Assembly: GCF_910579375.1 (NCBI RefSeq)
Contig: NZ_CAJTUJ010000061.1
Span: 1 to 11,092, forward strand
Reading direction: 5' to 3'
DNA from: an uncultured Rikenella sp.
GTDB lineage: Bacteria > Bacteroidota > Bacteroidia > Bacteroidales > Rikenellaceae
Length of the DNA stretch: 11,092 nt
Positions 1 through 6,445 of the stretch are shown here, one piece after another (position 1 is the first letter of the stretch; each line of letters starts with the position of its first letter). The translations under genes and the position numbers were made by a program. The notes beneath the pieces were generated by a model. That model made no database searches. It worked only from the letters and a program-made list of their open reading frames with translations, and was not told the DNA's origin.

Positions 1-66
1 CCTTTTTCTGTCAAGTTCAGCCTTGTCGCCCGATCGGGCGACAAGGCTGAACTTGACAGAAAAAGG
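1..66. repeat. Perfect 66-bp palindrome at the window edge
   Basis: Bases 1-33 are the exact reverse complement of bases 34-66, with no loop; the centre is CGATCG (31-36). The symmetry runs out to base 1, so its real length is unknown and may extend left of the window. The right arm (GGGCGACAAGG, then GAACTTGACAG) resembles the linker that follows the two-hairpin repeats downstream, for example GAGGACGAACTTTGCAG at 535-551. The palindrome therefore looks like a repeat-unit tail joined head-on to its own inverted copy. It could be a real inverted duplication or a fold-back joint from sequencing or assembly. It has no T-tract typical of a one-way terminator. Confidence 0.9.
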
Positions 67-76
67 CGTTGCTTCT

Positions 77-143
77 GCGGTTCTTCGAACCGCCGGCCTC
101 GTCGCCCAGCGGCTTTGCCGCTCGGGGGGATGGGCGACAGGCC
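77..143 (+). repeat. Two-hairpin repeat unit 1
   Basis: The first hairpin is GCGGTTC-TTC-GAACCGC (77-93). It is followed at once by a compound hairpin: GGCCT (95-99) pairs with AGGCC (139-143), GTCGCCCA (101-108) with TGGGCGAC (131-138), and GCGGC (109-113) with GCCGC (117-121). The order, a short 7-bp hairpin and then a longer branched one, recurs in the units at 194, 367, 473, 581 and 10972. No convincing coding sequence covers it. It is an unnamed intergenic repeat that could act as RNA structure, as a REP-like element or as a recombination site; the sequence does not decide between these. Confidence 0.7.
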
Positions 144-193
144 GAATACAAGAGATTAGGGTTGTGGATTGAACTGAACCGTGCTGTGCTCCT

Positions 194-242
194 GCGACCC
201 TTTGGGTCGCGCAGTCCGCCGCCCCGGCAGGCGGAGGGCTGC
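194..242 (+). repeat. Two-hairpin repeat unit 2
   Basis: The first hairpin is GCGACCC-TTT-GGGTCGC (194-210). The second pairs GCAG (211-214) with CTGC (239-242) and CCGCC (216-220) with GGCGG (230-234). Compared with unit 1 the first stem has changed bases on both arms and remains fully paired. The following 243-366 holds no gene and probably contains a degenerate unit: GAACTTTGAG near 336 matches the linker motif seen after the unit at 473. Confidence 0.65.
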
Positions 243-366
243 AACTCGTCGGAGCTCGTTGCTGCTCTCCGCTGGCGGCGAACTGCATTAATCATTAACA
301 AGGTGCACCGAAGACGCACATGAAAGAGCGGGGTGAACTTTGAGTGGCGAGTTGGGCTGAGTTCTT

Positions 367-433
367 GCGGTTCGTAGAACCGCCGGGCTTGCGGCGGGGC
401 ATCTTCGATGCCCGGGCCGGACGCCGCAGCCCG
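367..433 (+). repeat. Two-hairpin repeat unit 3
   Basis: The first hairpin is GCGGTTC-GTA-GAACCGC (367-383). The second has three stacked stems: CGGGCT (384-389) with AGCCCG (428-433), GCGGCG (391-396) with CGCCGC (422-427), and GGGCATC (397-403) with GATGCCC (407-413) closing a TTC loop. Its first stem matches unit 1, while the second hairpin has unrelated sequence and a similar shape. The next unit begins 106 bp downstream. Confidence 0.7.
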
Positions 434-472
434 AACCTGCGAACATTGGGCGATGTTGGTGGTTGGGCAGTT

Positions 473-540
473 GCGACCTTTAGGTCGCTGTCCTTGGCGA
501 GAGCGACGCATTAGCGGCGCGGGGGAGGCGCGCCGAGGAC
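473..540 (+). repeat. Two-hairpin repeat unit 4
   Basis: The first hairpin is GCGACC-TTTA-GGTCGC (473-488). The second is closed by GTCCTTGG (490-497) pairing with CCGAGGAC (533-540), including one U-G pair. It is the close relative of the unit at 10972, where the same closing stem reads GTCCTCGG, so the wobble becomes a C-G pair. Both units are followed by GAACTT. No gene is supported here. Confidence 0.7.
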
Positions 541-580
541 GAACTTTGCAGAATAGGGCTGTGGTTTGGACGAAACTCTT

Positions 581-665
581 GCGACCCTTTAGGGTCGCTC
601 GGGCCGAAGCCTCCCGCCGCGGAGGCCCGCAACTGACGTTGCAGTGGGCCCCGCAGGCTTCGGCC
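581..665 (+). repeat. Two-hairpin repeat unit 5
   Basis: The first hairpin is GCGACCC...GGGTCGC (581-598). The second is closed by GGCCGAAGCCT (602-612) pairing perfectly with AGGCTTCGGCC (655-665) and contains further internal pairing such as GCAAC (629-633) with GTTGC (638-642). It begins 108 bp after the unit at 473. From here to fragment A at 727 there is an AT-richer spacer with a small CACCC-TGT-GGGTG hairpin just before the fragment's 3' end. Confidence 0.7.
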
Positions 666-726
666 GCCAACGTCAAACAAAAAAGTAGGGTAGAGGCTGG
701 CAATAAAACACCCTGTGGGTGCCCGT

Positions 727-921
727 TTATTCCGAGAGGCAGCGCAACTGATTGCCTGGGCCACGGACGTGTACATAGCAAGGAACGAGATACTGCATGC
801 CAAAACTCAAGAATACACCGTAGGTCGCACTGACAGCGGACGACCAAATAGGCCCCTCGGTGCCGACAGACATTAAATCGCCTAATTGTCCTGCGTTTCC
901 CGCATCGCGGAAGCCCGGGGC
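727..921 (-). pseudogene. FISUMP/DUF1566-like C-terminal gene fragment A (silent cassette)
   Basis: This minus-strand stretch of 64 codons plus TAA encodes the tail of a lectin-like surface-protein domain. It starts APGFRDAGNAG, passes through the hallmark WSSAVS and ends QLRCLSE-stop. Full-length Bacteroidales proteins of this type usually read like PAAGYR...GYYWSS...NRAYGFSVRC at their C-terminus, so only the last segment is present here (recalled family knowledge). There is no start codon, signal peptide or promoter of its own. The open frame continues upstream only into unrelated sequence. The fragment aligns without gaps with B and C (64 residues each) and with D (60 residues). Its 3' end, TTGCGCTGCCTCTCGG plus the stop, is almost identical in DNA to the other three copies, while the middle is strongly divergent. 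It may be a pseudogene relic or a donor for gene conversion; the identity as a FISUMP-type tail is fairly sure. Confidence 0.65.
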
Positions 922-1021
922 GGTGCCGACCGGTATTCGAATTGCAAAATCTGAATGGAAAACGGGCCCAAGCCCGGGTTCTAAGTCCCCAATCGGTTCC
1001 GTCGAAAGCTCCCTTGCCCGT

Positions 1022-1216
1022 TTATTCCGAGAGGCAACGCAACGGAAAGCCGTGACCGCGGCTGTCTGCGTGACAGGAATCGATCCCTGTCGCATTGAAG
1101 TTCAAATACACACTGTTATTATCGCTGACAGCGGACGACCAGCTATAGCCGAAGTTGCCGATATATATGGCATTCCCGAATTGTCCATGATGTCCCGGAT
1201 CGCGGAAGCCCGGGGC
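1022..1216 (-). pseudogene. FISUMP/DUF1566-like C-terminal gene fragment B (silent cassette)
   Basis: This second minus-strand fragment lies 295 bp from A in direct orientation and has 64 codons plus TAA. It reads APGFRDPGHHG, then GYSWSSAVSDNNS, VYLNFN, and ends PLRCLSE-stop. It shares with A the conserved DNA at both ends and a central block, CTGACAGCGGACGACCA (plus strand), but the other codons differ widely, including many non-synonymous changes. It lies 85 bp behind the stop codon of nfo, on the same strand. No promoter or start codon suited to translating it alone is visible; an ATG 21 nt upstream in frame gives only a 71-residue peptide without a signal sequence. Silent cassette or relic are the main options. 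Confidence 0.65.
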
Positions 1217-1301
1217 ACGTCCACAAGGCATTTCCATGCCACCCTCTGCCTCGAGCAGCCGAGCGTCTCAGTCCCCTCAATGCCGCCGTTCACAGAGATA
1301 C

Positions 1302-2150
1302 TTAGTGGCCCTCCGCCAATGTATACAATTGCGCGATCTCTTCCGGCCAGCGACTCTCGTCCGGCGTCTCCAGAATCAGCGGCATGTCGTCGAACCGTCG
1401 ATCCCGCGCGATGTACCGGAACACCGGCCATCCCAACGTCCCCTCGCCCAACGAAGCATGGCGGTCTACCCGGCTGCCGAAAGCCTTCAGGTCGTCGTTC
1501 AGGTGCATGCCCCGCAGGTAACCGAAGCCGACCACCCGATCGAACTCCGCGAAAGTCCGCTCGCACGCCTCCTCCGAACTCAGGTCGTACCCCGCCGAAT
1601 AGGCGTGGCACGTGTCGATGCAAACCCCCACCCGGCTCTTGTCCGCCACCTTTTCGATGATGTGCGCCAGGTGCTCGAACCGCCAGCCGAGATTCGAACC
1701 CTGCCCCGCCGTGTTCTCGATCACCGCCGTCACCCCTTTCGTTTCGGCCAGCGCCCGGTCGATCGACGCCGCGATCCGGTCGAGACACTCCTCATCGCTG
1801 ATCGCCCCCAGCGAACTGCCCGGGTGGAAATTGAGCCGGTCGAGGCCCAGCGCCTCGCACCTCTTCATCTCGTCCGTAAACGCCGCCTGCGACTTCAGAA
1901 TCGCCTGGTCGTCCGGATTCCCGAGGTTGATCAGATAGCTGTCGTGCGGCAGGATCTGAAACGGCCGATACCCTCCCGCTTCGCAATTGGCCCGGAAAGC
2001 CTCGATTTGTGCCGCCGTCAGGGCGGGGGCCACCCACTGGCGTTGATTTTTGGTGAACAGCGCGAAAGCGCCGGCGCCGATCCGGCGAGCGTTCAACGGG
2101 GCGTTCTCCACCCCGCCGGCCGCGCTGACGTGGGCTCCGAAATATTTCAT
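1302..2150 (-). CDS. nfo: Endonuclease IV (AP endonuclease)
   Basis: Deoxyribonuclease IV cuts DNA 5' to abasic sites and removes blocked 3' ends in cytoplasmic base-excision repair. The 282-residue protein is full length. It starts MKYFGAHVSAAGG, the usual family N-terminus. All nine trinuclear-zinc ligands fall at the same numbers as in the E. coli enzyme: H69, H109, E145, D179, H182, H216, D229, H231 and E261. Signature stretches include NFHPGSSLG (107-115), CIDTCHAYSAGYD (177-189) and a tail beginning at ILETP. The start at 2150 is fixed by this exact numbering. The gene is divergent from the DUF3078 gene, with 91 bp between start codons. I saw no convincing terminator downstream; fragment B begins 85 bp after the stop. 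It appears to be a single-gene unit, typical of the AP endonuclease 2 (TIM-barrel) family. Confidence 0.97.
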   Translation of the reverse strand: MKYFGAHVSAAGGVENAPLNARRIGAGAFALFTKNQRQWVAPALTAAQIEAFRANCEAGGYRPFQILPHDSYLINLGNPDDQAILKSQAAFTDEMKRCEALGLDRLNFHPGSSLGAISDEECLDRIAASIDRALAETKGVTAVIENTAGQGSNLGWRFEHLAHIIEKVADKSRVGVCIDTCHAYSAGYDLSSEEACERTFAEFDRVVGFGYLRGMHLNDDLKAFGSRVDRHASLGEGTLGWPVFRYIARDRRFDDMPLILETPDESRWPEEIAQLYTLAEGH

Positions 2151-2166
2151 AGTCAGGCTCTGATTT

Positions 2167-2174
2167 TATTTTTG
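2167..2174 (+). promoter_or_regulatory. Possible -7 box of the DUF3078 gene
   Basis: TATTTTTG fits the Bacteroidetes -7 consensus TAnnTTTG and lies 67 bp before the start codon at 2242, giving a leader of about 60 nt. No TTTG -33 element is evident at the expected distance, so the support is modest. Confidence 0.35.
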
Positions 2175-2241
2175 TAAATTCGCAAGCGGAAATAGCGGCC
2201 TGCGACGATTCGATGTCCGTCCGCTTCGCCACTGCAATCTT

Positions 2242-3360
2242 ATGAGAACAAAACTACATATTTCGTACCGAAAAACTCTCCTCGCCTGCCTGATTCTGTT
2301 CGGAACCGGCAGCGTGGCCCGGGCTCAGTTCAATCCGAAGAAACAGGCCGTGCCGCTCGCGCCGGTGGCTCCCGACACAATCCGCGTGCCGAAGCCTACC
2401 ACCGACATGAAGTTCGAACTCTACAGCGAGGCCTACGACAAATACCTCCGCAAACTGCGCTCCAAACAACGCAACAGCTACAAAATCGCTCCCCGGCTCG
2501 ACATTTCGCAGGTGAGCTTCAATAACTGGCAGAAAGGGGGGGACGACTCCTATTCGGGACTGGCCTCGCTCAATGCCGAACACAATTATGTTGCGCCGGT
2601 CTTCAGCATCAAGACGGTATTCGACGCCAAGTTCGGGATTATGCGCGCCACGGGTCAGACGCGCAAAAATGCCGATTATTTCAACTTTTCGACCACACCG
2701 AGCTGGAATATTTCCGAACGGTGGAAACTTTCGGGGGCGTTGATCTGGAAATCGCAGTTCACGAAGAGTTACGACTACCCGAAGGACAAACCGAAGGTCT
2801 GGAAATCGACCTTTATGGCGCCGGGAACGGTCGAGGTTTCGGTCGGTTTTACCTACGAGCCGCCGAGCAAAAAACTGAATATCCTGCTGTCTCCGGTGGC
2901 GGGCAAGATGATCTTCGTCCTCAACGACTCGTTGGCGCGCAAGGGGGGATTCGGCATTGACCCGAACAAGGAGAATCCGAGATTCAAAGCCGAGATCGGT
3001 GCCCAGCTGCGGGTGAACTTCAATACGAAATTCGCCAAGGAGAAGATCGAATACATTACGAAGTTGGAGTCGTTCTGGAACTACTCGAACGTGCCTTCGG
3101 CGACGTGGGAAAATACGCTGAATTTCAAGATTACGAACGTGATTTCGGCCAGCGCTTTCGTGAGCATGATCTACAACGACCAGATCACCACGCCGGACGC
3201 GCAGGCGAAGTTGGATGCGGGTCGGCGGCCGAAACCGTGGGATTACTTGCAGATTTATCAGTCGGTGGGGTTCGGTTTGCAGTTCAATATTGCGTCGAAA
3301 CCGCACAAGCCGGTTCAGGAGAGCACCATCACGAAGTCGCGGCTGAAGTATAAGAAATAG
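2242..3360 (+). CDS. DUF3078 family outer-membrane beta-barrel protein
   Basis: This 372-residue protein belongs by its sequence features to the Bacteroidetes DUF3078 family, predicted outer-membrane beta-barrels of unknown function. Residues 1-28 form a signal peptide: basic start, hydrophobic LLACLILFGTG, and a VARA cut site before Gln29. A proline-rich linker follows (31-53). The family hallmark is the SQVSFNNWQKGGDDS block at 89-103, with tryptophan and glycines as in relatives. The rest alternates polar and aromatic residues in strand-like segments, for example WNISERWKLSGALIWKSQF and VGFGLQFNI near the C-terminus, as in beta-barrels. The basic tail after the last strand (KSRLKYKK) is short. 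It is transcribed alone, divergent from nfo. A weak hairpin overlaps the stop codon (AGACGGC with GCTGTCT, 3359-3381). No substrate can be inferred. Confidence 0.85.
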   Translation: MRTKLHISYRKTLLACLILFGTGSVARAQFNPKKQAVPLAPVAPDTIRVPKPTTDMKFELYSEAYDKYLRKLRSKQRNSYKIAPRLDISQVSFNNWQKGGDDSYSGLASLNAEHNYVAPVFSIKTVFDAKFGIMRATGQTRKNADYFNFSTTPSWNISERWKLSGALIWKSQFTKSYDYPKDKPKVWKSTFMAPGTVEVSVGFTYEPPSKKLNILLSPVAGKMIFVLNDSLARKGGFGIDPNKENPRFKAEIGAQLRVNFNTKFAKEKIEYITKLESFWNYSNVPSATWENTLNFKITNVISASAFVSMIYNDQITTPDAQAKLDAGRRPKPWDYLQIYQSVGFGLQFNIASKPHKPVQESTITKSRLKYKK

Positions 3361-3465
3361 ACGGCGGGGGTGGGGCTGTCTAGCTCGGTACCTTTCTTTG
3401 TGCTTTGTGCGCGTCACTTTAGTGGGTCGGATGCCCGGGCGGGACGCAACGAACATTGTGAGTTT

Positions 3466-3515
3466 GCGGGCCTCCCGAGGGGGAGGCGTCCGGCCCGCGC
3501 GGCTTTACGAGCCGC
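3466..3515 (-). repeat. Two-hairpin repeat unit 6 (inverted)
   Basis: Read on the minus strand this has the same order as the plus-strand units. A short hairpin (GCGGCT-AGCCGC arms, 3499-3504 and 3510-3515) is followed by a larger one closed by GCGGG (3466-3470) with CCCGC (3494-3498), with CCTCCC (3471-3476) and GGGAGG (3481-3486) inside. Upstream, 3361-3465 holds no gene; it contains GCCCGGGC and a CGAACATTG motif also seen near 439 after unit 3. Confidence 0.55.
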
Positions 3516-3569
3516 AGGAGCCCAAATAGGGTAGGGGCACCTAATTAGGGTAGTTCCAGCCAGTATTCG

Positions 3570-3585
3570 GGTGCCGAGCGGCACC
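3570..3585. repeat. Small hairpin bordering fragment C (3' side)
   Basis: GGTGCCGAGCGGCACC is a 6-bp stem with a GAGC loop, ending 2 bp short of the fragment's stop-codon triplet. A near-identical hairpin in inverted orientation borders the other end of fragment C at 3785-3798. Confidence 0.6.
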
Positions 3586-3587
3586 GT

Positions 3588-3782
3588 TTATTCCGAGAGG
3601 CAACGCAACTGAAAACCGTAGGCTCGATCGTTCGTAAGGCCGGGGTCGAGAATCGTCATGTTGAAATTCAAATCCACACCCGAGATGCCGCTCGTGGCGG
3701 AAGACCAGCTGTAGCCGTAGAGACCGATATAGACCGCATTGCCAGGCTGCCTGTGAGCGCCCGGATCGCGGAAGCCCGGGGC
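3588..3782 (-). pseudogene. FISUMP/DUF1566-like C-terminal gene fragment C (silent cassette)
   Basis: On the minus strand 64 codons plus TAA read APGFRDPGAHR, then GNAVYIGLYGYSWSSAT, VDLNFN, DRAYGFQLRCLSE and stop. The DRAYGFQLRC tail is the clearest match to full-length FISUMP-type proteins (NRAYGFSVRC in relatives, from memory). It begins 53 bp behind the stop codon of the GT2 glycosyltransferase on the same strand, but it is neither fused to nor in an obvious operon with it. Both ends are bordered by the same GTGCCG hairpin in opposite orientation. Upstream of APGFR the frame gives ECRTAP, which does not resemble the domain, so the homology stops sharply at this point. There is no start or signal peptide. 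It is a silent cassette or a dead fragment; the frame is intact. Confidence 0.65.
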
Positions 3783-3784
3783 GG

Positions 3785-3798
3785 GTGCCGTTCGGCAC
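3785..3798. repeat. Small hairpin bordering fragment C (5' side)
   Basis: GTGCCGTTCGGCAC lies 3 bp outside the fragment. Its reverse complement with flanks, TCGAGTGCCGAACGGCACC, matches TTCGGGTGCCGAGCGGCACC at the other end of fragment C in nearly every position. Fragment A has a partly matching GGTGCCGACCGG at the same place (922-933). Confidence 0.6.
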
Positions 3799-3801
3799 TC
3801 G

Positions 3802-3822
3802 AAGGCTGGCCGTGTCAGCCTT
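3802..3822 (-). terminator. Possible terminator-like hairpin behind the GT2 gene
   Basis: AAGGCTG (3802-3808) pairs with CAGCCTT (3816-3822) across a 7-nt loop, 14 bp beyond the stop codon of the glycosyltransferase. No T-tract follows on the minus strand, so it may only be an RNA 3'-end stabiliser or chance pairing. Confidence 0.3.
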
Positions 3823-3835
3823 AATCATGTTTCCG

Positions 3836-4612
3836 TTATTTTTTCCACTCCCGAAACTCCGGACGGCGCAACAGCTTGTCCCAAAGAGCGCTCCAGGCGA
3901 ATCCGACATGCGCCCCGAGCGTTCGGAACAGACCGTAATGTTCCCGCATGATCCGCCACCGCTCCCGGAGGCTCGCCCGGCGGCGGCGCGTCGAGAGACC
4001 GCCCGGCGCGAAACAGCTCACGACGAAACCCACATCCACCACCGACCGCGCCCGTTTCAGGCAGGCGATCACCCACTCGATATCCGCCGCCAGCCGGTAT
4101 CGCTCCGTGTCGTACAGCGGCGCGATCGTCCGGCGCACGAGGAAAGACTGGTGGCACACCACCATTCCCCGCTCCAGCGACCGCCACGTCAGCCCCCTGT
4201 GCGGCAACGGCTTCTTGCGCAGCCCCAGCGGCCTGCCCGCCTCGTCCGTCACCAGCGTCTCGCCGTAGTAGATATCCGCCCCGGCCGGCAGACCCGCTCC
4301 GAAAATCCGCGTCAGCGCATCTCGCTCCCACACCGTATCCCCCGCGTTCACGAACCACAGATAGTCGCCCGTCGCCGCCCGGATTCCCTTGTTCATCGCA
4401 TCGTACAGACCCCCGTCCGGCTCGCTCATCCCGTAGGCGATCCGGTCGCCGAACCGCTCCATCACCTCCCGCGTGCCGTCCGTCGACCCCCCGTCGATCA
4501 CAACCAACTCCAGCTCCGCCGCCGAACGATCCAGCGCCGTCAGATTCGACAGCGTCTTTTCCAGCTCCGCCGCCCCGTTCCAAACTACCGTTATCACCGA
4601 AACCTTGACCAT
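3836..4612 (-). CDS. GT2 family glycosyltransferase
   Basis: This 258-residue family 2 (GT-A fold) glycosyltransferase is expected to transfer a sugar from a nucleotide-sugar donor onto a cell-surface glycan at the cytoplasmic face of the membrane. Motifs in order: VSVITVVWNGA (4-14) begins the nucleotide-binding fold, VIDGGSTDGT (38-47) binds the donor, SEPDGGLYDAMNKGI (63-77) is typical of WcaA-like members, and NAGD (89-92) stands in the DxD position. Farther on are CHQSFLVRR and YRLAADIEW, where the conserved aspartate is the likely base. The C-terminus is basic and ends REWKK; there is no membrane segment. The start MVKVSVIT gives the standard N-terminus. No glycan-cluster neighbours are present, so it is an orphan and the acceptor cannot be named. 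It is divergent from the S41 peptidase gene, with 103 bp between start codons. Confidence 0.88.
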   Translation of the reverse strand: MVKVSVITVVWNGAAELEKTLSNLTALDRSAAELELVVIDGGSTDGTREVMERFGDRIAYGMSEPDGGLYDAMNKGIRAATGDYLWFVNAGDTVWERDALTRIFGAGLPAGADIYYGETLVTDEAGRPLGLRKKPLPHRGLTWRSLERGMVVCHQSFLVRRTIAPLYDTERYRLAADIEWVIACLKRARSVVDVGFVVSCFAPGGLSTRRRRASLRERWRIMREHYGLFRTLGAHVGFAWSALWDKLLRRPEFREWKK

Positions 4613-4651
4613 AGCCCCTTGCTGCTAAAAATAATTCCGCGTAAAATTACT

Positions 4652-4659
4652 ATATTTGG
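4652..4659 (+). promoter_or_regulatory. -7 box of the S41 peptidase gene
   Basis: TATATTTG matches TAnnTTTG exactly and lies 57 bp before the ATG at 4716. It also settles the start: the longer reading frame would begin with the TTG inside this box (4656), so that start would lie at or before the transcription start. No clear -33 TTTG is seen. Confidence 0.55.
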
Positions 4660-4715
4660 GCCGATTTCGTGCCTTTCCCGCCGGGCGGCACATCTTTTGT
4701 TTCGTACCGCACATC

Positions 4716-6368
4716 ATGAGTAATTATAGAACCACCGTCCGCCTCACCCTGATTCTTTTGGCCGTCCTGCTCGTCGGCGCCGCTTTGGGCGTGATGCTCG
4801 AACGTTCGGCCCTGCGCGACACCTACCGCACCGTCCGGGAAGGGGACAAACTCGGATGGGCCCTGACCCAGATCGAAAACCGGTATGTAGACCCTATCAG
4901 CCGCGACTCGCTGGCCGAGCTGGCCGTGCCGATTCTCTTGCAGGAGCTCGATCCGCACTCCGTCTATATTCCCGCCGAGGAGTTCGCCTCGACCAACGAA
5001 CCGCTGACCGGAACGTTCGACGGGATCGGCGTGATGTTCAATATGTTGTCCGACACGGTGCAGATCACGAACGTGATCTCCGGCGGGCCGAGCTCGGCGG
5101 CGGGCATCGTGGCCGGCGACCGTATCATCACGGTGAACGACAGCCTGATTGCCGGCGTCAAGATGGATCAGAACAAGGTCGTCGGCCTGTTGCGCGGCAA
5201 ACGCGGCTCGACCGTTCGGCTGGGCATTCTGCGGGCGCCGGCCAAGGAGCTGCTGCCGATTACGGTCACCCGCGGCGCCGTTCCGGTGAAGAGCCTCGAA
5301 GCCGCTTTCATCGTGCCGGGACATCCCGAGATCGGTTACGTCCGCTTCGGCCATTTCGCCGCTTCGACCCATACCGAAGTGACCGCGGCGTTGAATCGTC
5401 TGCGCGAGCAGGGGGCTCGGAAAGTCATCCTCGACCTGCGCGAGAACGGCGGCGGATACCTCGATCAGGCGATCTATATCATCAACGAGTTTCTGCCGGG
5501 CGGCCAGCGGATCGTCTATACCGAGGGGCATGCCTCGCGCCGTGCCGACCAGTTTGCCGACGGAAACGGGCGGTTTCTGGACATGGAGCTGGCGGTGGTG
5601 ATCGACGAGAATTCGGCCTCGGCCAGCGAAATCGTCGCCGGAGCCATTCAGGACAACGACCGCGGGGTGATTGTCGGGCGCCGGTCGTTCGGCAAGGGGC
5701 TGGTGCAGGAACAGATCTCGTTCCCGGGCGACGGATCGGCCATGCGGCTCACCATCGCGCGGTACTATACCCCGGTGGGGCGATCGATCCAGAAACCGTA
5801 CACCCCGGGGAACGATGCGGAGTACCATGCCGAAGTGATGCGCCGTTTCGAACACAACGAGATGATGACCGCCGACAGCATCCGGCAGGACGACTCGCTG
5901 CGGTTCGTCACGCCGGGCGGCAAGGTCGTTTATGGCGGCGGCGGGATTATGCCCGACCTCTTCGTGCCGATCGACACGACTTTCATTACGCCGTATTTTT
6001 CGAAACTGTTCCAGAAAAACCTGATTTTCCGCTACGCTTCGCAGATGACGGATCGGTATCGCAAGGAGATCAACGCCATCGAGACGCTGGCCGAGCTGGA
6101 TCGCTTTTTCGCCGACAAGAACCTCTTTTACGACTTCGTCGCCTATGCCGATCGGCAGGGAGTCCGGCCTACGGAGACCGAGATGAGCCTCTCCAAACCG
6201 ATGATTACGGCCCAGATCAAGGCCTATATCGGGCGGAATACGGCTTTGAACGAGAACGCTTTCTACTACTATATCCTGCCGCAGGACAAGACCCTGCTCC
6301 GGAGCGTGCAGGCGTTGGAGGGGACGGATGCCCCGAAACCGGCCGCTGGCGGGGATGAACGGCGGTAG
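4716..6368 (+). CDS. S41 family C-terminal processing peptidase (CtpA/Prc-like)
   Basis: This 550-residue serine protease trims or degrades envelope proteins. A short basic N-terminus (MSNYRTTVR) precedes a hydrophobic segment at about residues 10-28 that serves as an uncleaved signal-anchor or signal peptide, so the enzyme acts in the periplasm. A PDZ domain follows, running from FDGIGVMF through NVISGGPSSAAGIVAGDRI to about residue 172. The catalytic core has ENGGGYLD, then ENSASASE with the nucleophile Ser302, and RRSFGKGLVQ with the general base Lys327. The 25-residue spacing equals that of S452 and K477 in E. coli Prc. The C-terminal 150 residues resemble other Bacteroidetes S41 proteins and end in a polar tail. 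ATG 4716 is chosen because a longer version would start inside the promoter and bury the anchor. The gene ends at a strong terminator shared with the convergent M3 peptidase gene. Confidence 0.93.
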   Translation: MSNYRTTVRLTLILLAVLLVGAALGVMLERSALRDTYRTVREGDKLGWALTQIENRYVDPISRDSLAELAVPILLQELDPHSVYIPAEEFASTNEPLTGTFDGIGVMFNMLSDTVQITNVISGGPSSAAGIVAGDRIITVNDSLIAGVKMDQNKVVGLLRGKRGSTVRLGILRAPAKELLPITVTRGAVPVKSLEAAFIVPGHPEIGYVRFGHFAASTHTEVTAALNRLREQGARKVILDLRENGGGYLDQAIYIINEFLPGGQRIVYTEGHASRRADQFADGNGRFLDMELAVVIDENSASASEIVAGAIQDNDRGVIVGRRSFGKGLVQEQISFPGDGSAMRLTIARYYTPVGRSIQKPYTPGNDAEYHAEVMRRFEHNEMMTADSIRQDDSLRFVTPGGKVVYGGGGIMPDLFVPIDTTFITPYFSKLFQKNLIFRYASQMTDRYRKEINAIETLAELDRFFADKNLFYDFVAYADRQGVRPTETEMSLSKPMITAQIKAYIGRNTALNENAFYYYILPQDKTLLRSVQALEGTDAPKPAAGGDERR

Positions 6369-6391
6369 ATGCGTTCGGAGGGATAGAGACA

Positions 6392-6428
6392 ACGGGGGCT
6401 CGCAGTATAATCGACTGCGAGCCCCCGT
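6392..6428. terminator. Bidirectional terminator between S41 and M3 peptidase genes
   Basis: A perfect 15-bp stem, ACGGGGGCTCGCAGT (6392-6406) with ACTGCGAGCCCCCGT (6414-6428), closes a 7-nt loop between two converging genes. It is followed on the plus strand by CTTATTT. It begins 24 bp after the S41 stop and lies 18 bp past the M3 stop on the other strand. Confidence 0.85.
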
Positions 6429-6445
6429 CTTATTTCAGGCGTCGT

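Noticed and set aside
67..726. CRISPR array suggested by units about 106 bp apart
   Set aside because: The units share structure, not sequence. There are no identical direct repeats of 25-40 bp and no unique spacers of constant size.
17..847. Open frames on both strands across 17-847
   Set aside because: They run through hairpin repeats and the end of fragment A, have repeat-derived composition, and resemble no protein. The region lacks stops because it is GC-rich.
67..1216. Integron cassette array with attC-like sites
   Set aside because: The hairpins and small cassettes suggest it, but no paired GTTRRRY core sites, no integrase gene and no full cassette genes are seen.
727..1216. Diversity-generating retroelement variable regions
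   Set aside because: The domain type fits, but copies differ at all kinds of bases, including synonymous ones and not only adenine positions, and no reverse transcriptase, Avd gene or template repeat is visible. An unrelated locus elsewhere could still exist.
2249..2256. Possible -7 box for nfo on the minus strand (TAGTTTTG)
   Set aside because: It fits TAnnTTTG, but it lies inside the start of the divergent gene, gives a leader of about 90 nt and lacks a -33 element, so it was not annotated.
3836..6368. Glycosyltransferase and S41 peptidase as parts of one envelope-modification system
   Set aside because: They are divergent single genes with no partner genes; sharing an intergenic region is not enough evidence for a joint function.
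4650..6392. Long open frame of 580 codons on the strand opposite the S41 peptidase
   Set aside because: It is a mirror of a GC-rich coding sequence: the plus-strand frame has catalytic motifs, a PDZ domain and a promoter, while the opposite frame shows biased, low-complexity composition and no motif.
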